The notes under the pieces are model-generated. The model saw only the letters and a program-made list of their open reading frames with translations. It ran no database searches and was not told the DNA's origin. This document shows positions 57,351-64,000 of a stretch of DNA of 64,000 bases, piece after piece; position 1 is the stretch's first letter; each line of letters starts with the position of its first letter. Location of the stretch: the NCBI GenBank assembly GCA_026182355.1, contig JAPFBL010000223.1, positions 589,001 through 653,000 of the forward strand, given 5' to 3'. The stretch comes from Hermatobates lingyangjiaoensis. Its lineage: Eukaryota; Arthropoda; Insecta; Hemiptera; Hermatobatidae. The position numbers were made by a program, and so were the translations under genes.

Positions 57351-58329
57351 AAAAGTCGTTTTAATGTGATATGTAACAGTAAAAACTTAAAAACTATATA
57401 TGTAAACACCAAACAACCGTATATGTTACGATGCTCTCCTGGGTTAAGGTGCTTGTCTAAAGAAAATGTTGCTGTCAAACTGTAATTATTTTTTGTATTT
57501 TTTGGCACATATTCATTGTACTTTTAGAAAATTCATTACTTTTATGTAATAGTGAAGTATAAGAAGGTGCTTTTTCATTTCTTATCTGAATACAGCTACT
57601 ATTTCTATGGCATTTCTCAGATAATTCTTTAAACTTAAAATGTTTATAAATATTATCATACGATAAATTTTCATGATCTTTCAATATTTGATGTGAAATA
57701 TTACGTATATTAAAAATAACGAAATGTTTATCAATATAACAAGTTTTATATGGTAACTCAAAACTTCTGGTTAACAAGGTAGAAAAATCATTATGTTTTA
57801 AAGAATCTACTTATGAAGTATAGTGAAACAGGATATGAAAATTAATAAAAAAGAAAAAGGGAAAACTGATAGAGGGATTAGATTGGCGCAGTTAATGCAT
57901 GGATGAAGAAAAGCAGGTATAAAGCGGGTGCCTCAACCGTGTCTAATGTAGCTTAAAAAACTCATTCCAACAGCACTTATATTTGTAAACTAGCAAATAT
58001 TTGCTTTTGACAGGTATTTTACAATAATTCTGAAATAATATTAAAAAAATATTATTAGAAATTATAGAATAGTAGAAAATATCATTATTAGTACAGTGTT
58101 CAAGTAAATGTCTCTGTATATCTACATCGTTAGTTGTTTGTCCTTTAGGTTCATGGAAAACCAGAAATAATAAAAAGTAATTCTGTGCTCAGCATTTCTA
58201 TTTCAGTGTAAACAATGCCAATAAGCACAGCAGTTTATCCTTCGTTCCAAGTTGAGTTTTCCGTTTTCAGAACTATTTATCTGTTTTATATTTTACTACT
58301 ATCCTTTAATAAAACTATTTTTTGATTAT
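57351..58329. other. Unassigned stretch with a 100-codon minus-strand frame
   Basis: 57475-57777 (-) encodes 100 residues of ordinary composition (LSYDNIYKHFKFKELSEKCH is one part) with four cysteines and no repeat structure. I do not recognise it and see no start context or splice sites. It could be a transposon relic. Confidence 0.3.
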
Positions 58330-58610
58330 TCAAAAAAATCTTAACTTGTTTTTATTTAATATTGATGCTATTTTGATAACAATCCTTAATTTCAATAGAT
58401 AATAGTTAGTGAAAACAAAATACCAAAAAATACATTTTGTCAAAAAAAAAGTGAATTTTCCATGATTCAGGAATGCTAATAGCAATATTTTTACTCTATA
58501 GGGATTATTTTTTGGTAAGATATCAGTTAGATTGATCAAGAATGTGGGTGGTACTGAGCGTGAGCACACACATACACACACACACACACACCGTGGAGTA
58601 AAGGAAGTCA
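58330..58610 (-). repeat. Q-family fragment with short CA run
   Basis: Minus strand: GATCAATCTAACTGATATC, ATGGAAAATTCACTTTTT and the CA run at 58566-58591. Confidence 0.55.
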
Positions 58611-58617
58611 GATTGAT

Positions 58618-58770
58618 ATTTTTTAACGTGGTACTCTTTAGCCACATGGACAACGTAAAAGCACCGCCCGATAGAAATCAGAGGAAGCTATCTGTCTCAT
58701 CGATGCACCCGAGGTGGACCTCGCGGAGTCGGTCCACGACTGACATTTCAGGAATTTGTCACACAGTTAT
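58618..58770 (+). repeat. Second copy of the SINE-like repeat
   Basis: TTTTTAACGTGGTACTCTTT, AGCCACATGG and GAGGTGGACCTCGCGGAG match, in the same order, the minus strand of the insertion at 17535-17919. It contains an open frame of 43 codons with plausible splice sites, but the match to a known insertion makes an exon unlikely. Confidence 0.6.
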
Positions 58771-58859
58771 GTAAACCTGACTAATACTTTTTTTTTCTAT
58801 TGACGCTGACTTTTTTCTCTGATTTGGTAGATAAACTTAATGAAATAAGATATATATTC

Positions 58860-59265
58860 CTTTTTCATCAGTACGTTTGGGTCCAGATTTCAAACTTTCA
58901 TTTCTAAGACATACCTGTCGTTGCTGTATATTGGGCAGCTTAAAAGAACACGTTCTGGAGATTCAAAATAATGCCCGCATTTACATGACTGGTCGTCCCC
59001 TCTTCTTAAATAGCTTAAGAATTCTCTGTGCCCTGAGAGACATTAGGTAAGCCAGTGACTTACTGGGAGACTCTTGGTCTTCTAAAGGGCTTCTACTTCT
59101 GCAAGCCATCTACAGTTAACGATAAGTCCATCTACCAGTCGTGCCTCTGTCCCATCGTCTCTGCCATTGTTCCAGTGACCAGTTTTGGATTTCTTTCGTC
59201 TTATTGTCCAGGTTGTTGTAGAAAAATAGTATCCACTTCGATGGAAGTCTTCTCTTGAGCCTATC
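58860..59265 (-). pseudogene. LINE C-terminal relic (R1-like)
   Basis: Minus strand: KTKEIQNWSLEQWQRRWDRG then TTGRWTYR, a shift, then CLSGHREFLSYLRRGDDQSC, KCGHYFESPERVLLSCP. The W..RW...GRWT, LSGH..F..YL and C.C...E..LL.CP pattern is the conserved region after the reverse transcriptase of R1-clade LINEs. At least three stops are present. Confidence 0.8.
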
Positions 59266-59280
59266 CAGAGAAGTTTGATT

Positions 59281-59440
59281 TAAACTTACGCACATACATA
59301 CACACGCACACACGCACACACACACACACACACATACACACAGACACAACAAACAAAACTCAGGGGTTCTAAAAATGTGATTTTTTTTTTGGGAAATACA
59401 AAATTTGGGCTGAATATACATTTCTAATAGAGGTGAATGA
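59281..59440 (-). repeat. Q-like fragment with CA run
   Basis: The CA run at 59291-59345 is followed by a short Q-like flank. A weak match. Confidence 0.4.
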
Positions 59441-59940
59441 AAGTAAAAAAAAAAACTTTTTTTTTAGGAATTGTTTTGTATTATGCTATCATTGTTTTGA
59501 TATTTTAGGTTAATCTGAAGTGTAAGGAGTCATTACGTAGTTGGATGCAACGAGTTGATTTATTTGTTAAGACTAGATTGAGGTTAGGGAGATAGTGTTT
59601 TGCGATGATGTAGAGTCGGAGGACGTGGAGGCGAGTGACAAGAATGCGGTGCTCTCGATCTGGTGCATGGACTTCGTGGGAACTTGTCGCAGTTATACAC
59701 GGGCCAACCACCAAGTGGGTGACAATCAAACTTACGCTCAAGCCTTCATTACACACCCCAGTCGGCACTTCCCCCCTAACCACTGTTATTAAACAGCCAT
59801 AAACTGTGTACTCAAACACAGCAACAAATACCTTTAAATTTTAACTGAACGTCTTTTTCAATAGCATGGTTGGGTTTATATGTTTCGCAAATGTACATAT
59901 CAAATATTCTTCATCTAATGTTTAACTTCTTAATATTAAG
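59441..59940. other. Unassigned GC-richer stretch
   Basis: 59590-59790 is open on both strands in different frames (65 and 104 codons). It follows a TATTTTAG acceptor-like site at about 59505. No domain was recognised. Repeat origin is as likely as an exon. Confidence 0.3.
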
Positions 59941-59984
59941 GGTGGGTAGACCAAAGGCCTGGCAAGTAGGCCACCATATAAGCC

Positions 59985-60250
59985 TTTTTTGCCTACCCTA
60001 GAGGATCTAGACCTACCCTAACCAAAATCTACCTGATCTCTCGATGAAGATTAGGAGATTGTTCGACTCAAGTTGCTTCAATTTATCTTTCTTAATAGTG
60101 CTTGTTCCACACACATTTAACCTGATTAAATGTGACTGCCCTGCATTCAGCCACATAGTGGACAGAAGTTTCCTCTTCTCCATACTTCTGACAGACTGCA
60201 CTGCTCTCTAAGCCCGTAATACTTAAATGTCTTCTCAGTCTTAACTTCTT
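59985..60250 (-). pseudogene. LINE 3' ORF relic with cysteine-histidine motif
   Basis: Minus strand: KLRLRRHLSITGLESSAVCQ, KYGEEETSVHYVAECRAVT, a shift, then ESNNLLIFIERSGRFWLG. The order (RHL...GL, C..(C)GEEE...H...EC, LL.FI..SG) is that of the C-terminus of Jockey/I-type LINE ORF2. The second cysteine of the first pair is replaced by tyrosine. Dead copy. Confidence 0.7.
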
Positions 60251-60850
60251 ATTTACAACTTTCAAGTACAGTTTTTTGTTTAATTCAACGATACTTTAAT
60301 TAAACAAAATTAAAGAATTTTAATTCAATTGTATTAAACAAAAGGTATCTTGTTATAAAATAAATAATAATCTGAATAAATTTTTAAAAAATGTAATTTT
60401 GTATGCATGCTTAATGAAATCATTTTTGAAAAACAATTTTTACCCCTCTATTTCTTCCCCCCCCCCTCCAAAAAAAAAGGATTTGCAATAGTCTAGTTTA
60501 CCGTGTTTTTGTATAAACAAAAAAAGCTAGTTATGAAAACAATTCCAAGCAATCTTTTATAAGGGTTGTTATTATCAAATAATAGACTTGATAATGCTAT
60601 ACTCAACTTATAATATTTTAAAACTAGAAGATAAATCGCATAAACACTTTGTAACAGCAAATTCAAGGATAAACAATTTAGAATGGCTCGGACCGATGTG
60701 AGATGGAAGGGAAACTAGGGCATATCTTTCAGTTTTAAGCTATAGAGGCCCTTTTAAGCTTCTATATCAATTTTGAACTGTGGTACTAATGAGCCCTGTT
60801 GCAGCTCACTGGCTACGTCTAGCAAGAAACGATGAACGAATATTTCCGCG
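60251..60850. other. No recognised gene
   Basis: AT-rich with a C run near 60450. Nothing recognised. Confidence 0.4.
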
Positions 60851-60864
60851 TAATATAGTGGTAA

Positions 60865-61185
60865 GGGGGCCAGGTTAGCCCAGTGGTTAACAATACTCGT
60901 CTCTTAACTGATAGGACCGGGGTTCGATCCCCAACTGGCCCTCGATTTATTCACGTGGGAGGTGAATAAATCTGAGCAAATCGTCCCTCGGAGAAGGACG
61001 TTAAACCGTCGGTCCCGAGCCTGTACGATATCAGGTACTCGTTAAAGATCCCTACTCTAAATACACTTAAGTTAGGCAAAACTTAGGACTACCACTGTAG
61101 AATCAATCTTCATTGTGTGATATCACATAAGACCTATGCTCGGCCTACGTGTGTTCCCTTGTGGGTCCGCCACAGCAACCTAACC
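60865..61185 (+). repeat. tRNA-derived SINE, tail type b, with target duplication
   Basis: TAATATAGTGGTAA (60851-60864) and TAATATATTGGTAA (61186-61199) agree at 13 of 14. Complete head (GGCCAGGTTAGCCCAGTGG, B box GGTTCGATCCC), body and tail ending CAACCTAACC. Confidence 0.95.
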
Positions 61186-61289
61186 TAATATATTGGTAAT
61201 CGTGATTAGCAGTTCCAGACTTCAGTCCCACTACTGCTGACTATATCATTTTATTGTGCTACTGCTTGATAGTCAGTAAGTAAGTAAGT

Positions 61290-61370
61290 CAGTAAGTTGT
61301 TTTCCCATTTCTTATTGTGGTTTGATCATTGATTGTTATTTCACCTGTTTATGTGAAATCTTTTTATCAG
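61290..61370 (+). repeat. Family A right arm, truncated
   Basis: TTGTTTTCCCATTTCTTATT through TATGTGAAATCTTTTTAT, inserted in a run of AGTAAGT units. No core remains. Confidence 0.8.
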
Positions 61371-61811
61371 TAAGTGTTATCATTAGAACAGAAGTCTGTC
61401 AAAGTGAACGAGTTGTTTTTGTCGTCTCAGAAGTCATGGGTTTATATCAAATCTTCTTATTTTAACAGTGGCATGGGCTCAGTTATAAACATACGTATCT
61501 TCCTCAATATGAACCCCTCGTTAGTCAGTCTTTGACCTTTCTCTAGACAAAGCCTCTCATTATTCAGATAGGGCCCGTCAACAGCTCTTGCCACCTTCTG
61601 TCCTCTTGCTCCCAAAAGTTATGCCATTTATTCTTCTCCCCTACATCAAGGTTAAGTCAGCAATCTATTGTCCTACATCAGGCAGAGTCCATAAGTTAAT
61701 AATGAAGATTTAGACAAATTACTCTTGCCAATATCTTCACGAGAACAAACTCCTGTCATCCACTTGATGTTAAGAAGTTCCTTGTGAAATACTTTTCTTT
61801 TATATCTAAAC
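61371..61811. other. No recognised gene
   Basis: Mixed composition, no long frame and no known repeat. Confidence 0.4.
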
Positions 61812-62286
61812 CAGGGTATAAACATCCAGCCCACCTGTGGATATGGTACGGCCCAGGGGATAAATCTGAATTATTATAAAAAAAGAAAGAGTTTACTTTG
61901 ATTTTCTTTAAAGCCTGTAGTTATTATACTGTCTGCTACCAGAATATATTTTGAGTACGTACAGACAATATGAAAGCAACACCGCAGCGTTACTCCCACA
62001 AGAATGTGTTAGCTGAACGTTTGTTGGTGCATTATGCATTGTCCTCGCACCTTCACCAGCGAAAGATGTCTGTCAAAAAGTGTATACAGAGTGTCCGATT
62101 TTAACAGTTTTTATAACTGACTTATTCTTCTTTGCACTAAGTATTAGTATTAGTAACTAATAACATGAAAAAGGAGTTATTGATAGTTTTATGTAATTTT
62201 TCATTGAGTTTATTAAGGCCCGGCTCGCTTGAGATCAGATTAAGCTGCATTCGGCCTCTAGGCCAAAATGAGTTTGACATCCACTG
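61812..62286. mobile_element. hAT MITE 1 of a cluster of three
   Basis: Left end CAGGGTATAAACATCC and right end GTTTGACATCCACTG; the inner GGCCCA.. and AGGCCAAAATGAG fit a common hAT type. Flanks ATCTAAAC and CTCCAGAC agree at 5 of 8. Confidence 0.6.
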
Positions 62287-62294
62287 CTCCAGAC

Positions 62295-62555
62295 CAGGGA
62301 TCTTCAACCTTTTTTACATCACAACCCATTTTTGACGCCAAAATTCGCGACCCTTTAGTGAGATAAAAAATAAAATTAGCAATAAATAAAAAACGGAAAA
62401 TTAAAATAAATTTGATCAATAGTAACTTTAATGATATTGCTGTGCCACATTAATAATAAATAAATTATTTATTTAATTTAGTCCTTTATTTTCTATTAAA
62501 AATAGAAGGGGTGCGACCCCCTTTGGGGTGGCGACACACTGGTCGAAGACCATTG
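62295..62555. mobile_element. hAT MITE 2 of a cluster of three
   Basis: Left end CAGGGATCTTCAACC, right end GGTCGAAGACCATTG. Flanks CTCCAGAC (62287-62294) and CTCTAGAC (62556-62563) agree at 7 of 8. The inner part has GACCCCCTTTGGGGTGGCGA. Confidence 0.85.
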
Positions 62556-62563
62556 CTCTAGAC

Positions 62564-63382
62564 CGGGGGGTGGGTAACCTCTGACACGCGTGCCAATCTT
62601 GACACGCCGATGACTTGTCTCTGGCACGCAAGAGCACAGGTTACCGTTAGCACAGATGCAAGTACATGTTACTCTAAGCACAGACAAAAAAAACTACTTT
62701 CCTGGGGGGTATAAGCTTTCATGCCATGACAGTATATGTACGTTCTGATGGTGAAGAGGTTTAAGCTCTACGAACCCAAGAGGTCTCAAGAAAAACAAGT
62801 TCATCTTGTTGCTATAGTTACCTTCTTTTTTTGGACTTGGAATACTGTTCCAGAAAATTATGTTTGTTTAAAAAATCTTGCAACAGCATTGTTAACCATG
62901 TTTTCGTCTACATAATAAAAAATTATTAACTTTGTTAAATCTCGTAACAGGAGTAGCATGACAGATGAAACTAGCACTGCATGCATATCTCTCAATGTAA
63001 CTAAATATAAACCCGATGTAAAATCTCTGTCATCAGTTATGCAGCAGCAGAAGTCTCACTGACAGTATACTCGTATACAAGGAGTCAACAAGTTTTCTTT
63101 GTATAGCTTTATCTGTTGTATTCTATTAAAGTCACAAAAGCTTAAAGGCTGTTGAAATGTACTTCTGAAGGTCAAATACATGTTTTTTCTGTTTTTTTTT
63201 TTATACTATGTTTTACTGCACTGAGGTAATTTATTATTTTGTCGTTTAAAAAGTTCTTAAGAAATACCAAATATGTTCTAAAAAAAAAAATGGTTGGCAC
63301 GTGGAAAAAGTTTGTGTCAGAGACTTGGCTGATTTTGGCAAGCACTTTCAAAAAGGTTGCCCTTTCAGAAAGGTTACCCCTG
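62564..63382. mobile_element. hAT MITE 3 of a cluster of three
   Basis: Left end CGGGGGGTGGGTAACC, right end GGTTACCCCTG. CTCTAGAC lies exactly on both sides (62556-62563 and 63383-63390). Inner GGCACGCG-like motifs near both ends. About 820 bp with no transposase recognised. Confidence 0.9.
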
Positions 63383-63390
63383 CTCTAGAC

Positions 63391-64000
63391 TATATGTTCT
63401 ATAAATTGAGTCACTGACTCTTTATCTATTGTACAGGCTCATTCTATAATCCGAATATACTTATATTTTCAATATCACTATTCTTCGTGATAAGGTGTTA
63501 TCAGAACCGGCTACTGTATCTTCTTTTTCCTAAAACCTGCATTAAATTCTCTCCTCTCTTATGCAGACTAACCTGTATTTACACAGTCCAGTTTGTCTTG
63601 TCATTTGCTAGCATATTTTAGATTGTAAACATAAATCAAAGATTTGTAAACGGTTTTTTGATAAAAAGCATGCAGTTAGCAAAAATTATTATCCCATATA
63701 GAAAAAGACTTTTTTTATTATTTTTTTTACTTTCAAGAAAAACTTAGATTAAGCAGCTGTAATTTCACTTTTTCAGTAAGATTACCTACTCACTGACAAG
63801 TGAATGTCAAAATATAAACAAACGGCGAACATAGTTCTATTCCTTTATAGTTGTTTGAGATTTTGTAACTTTAGATGACGTCACAGAAAGAAATTCGTTG
63901 ACTACAAGTTGTAGGGCAAGAACTTTGCTATCAACTATTCTGTTTTCAAATTTTCTCAAAACTGATTTCTTTTAAAATATTCCAATCAAAATATTTTGCA
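63391..64000. other. No recognised gene
   Basis: AT-rich. Nothing recognised apart from a weak Q-like trace near 63810-63860. Confidence 0.4.

Noticed and set aside
58642..58770. Candidate symmetric exon of 129 bp with CTCTTTAG acceptor and GTAAAC donor and a basic, serine-rich peptide
   Set aside because: The sequence aligns with the SINE-like insertion at 17535-17919 on the other strand (shared GGTGGACCTCGCGGAG and CTTTAGCC blocks), so it is a repeat.

Overview
This window looks like intronic or intergenic DNA from a large, AT-rich, repeat-swollen insect genome. The insect assignment rests on one conserved exon (46528-46921) whose protein resembles the insect-specific Osiris (DUF1676) family. 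It also rests on the general arthropod character of the repeats. The exon has a polypyrimidine-CAG acceptor, an in-frame 130-codon body with GC content well above its surroundings, and a CAG|GTA donor. I found no other convincing host exon, no rRNA and no functional tRNA. Most long open frames are shadows of tandem repeats or transposon relics.

The rest is layered mobile-element debris. (1) Penelope-like retroelements (PLEs): a C-terminal and GIY-YIG relic (31708-32454, -), a reverse-transcriptase relic (17150-18370, -), a more decayed C-terminal relic (4730-5215, -), and N-terminal fragments (16094-16267, + with a mirror copy; 16394-16615, -). (2) About ten families of short, often palindromic sequences that carry the same hammerhead-ribozyme-like layout: CTGANGA, one base, stem-loop, GAA, a short self-complementary stem, then a pyrimidine. 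Many copies abut (TA)n tracts. (3) A tRNA-derived SINE with about ten copies and three different 3' tails, two of them with clear 14-bp target duplications. A second SINE-like repeat interrupts the PLE reverse transcriptase with a 16-bp duplication. (4) hAT-type MITEs with 8-bp duplications, including three placed end to end at 61812-63382, and two tandem arrays that grew out of MITE ends. (5) A dominant unclassified family, here called Q, with 13-bp terminal inverted repeats (ACTTTACTATAAG) and at least 18 copies. Q carries most of the window's CA/GT microsatellites at a fixed internal position. (6) Four decayed LINE fragments of Jockey/R1/I type.

Layout: 0-6 kb SINE, PLE hairpins, a 33-bp minisatellite and a PLE relic; 6-14 kb SINE and Q copies; 14-15 kb C-rich satellite; 15.4-20 kb SINE, PLE and Q; 20-26.5 kb long palindromes, hammerhead-like hairpins and hAT MITEs; 26.8-30.4 kb Q split by a hAT; 31-36 kb PLEs; 37-46.4 kb SINE, Q and hAT nests; 46.5-46.9 kb the Osiris-like exon; 47-56 kb hairpins, LINE fragments and Q; 56-64 kb Q, LINE relics, SINE and the triple hAT cluster.

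The most interesting system is the convergence of unrelated repeat families on one hammerhead-like RNA fold whose stem III is self-complementary, so it can close only between two RNA molecules, together with coding relics of the PLEs that are the likely source.
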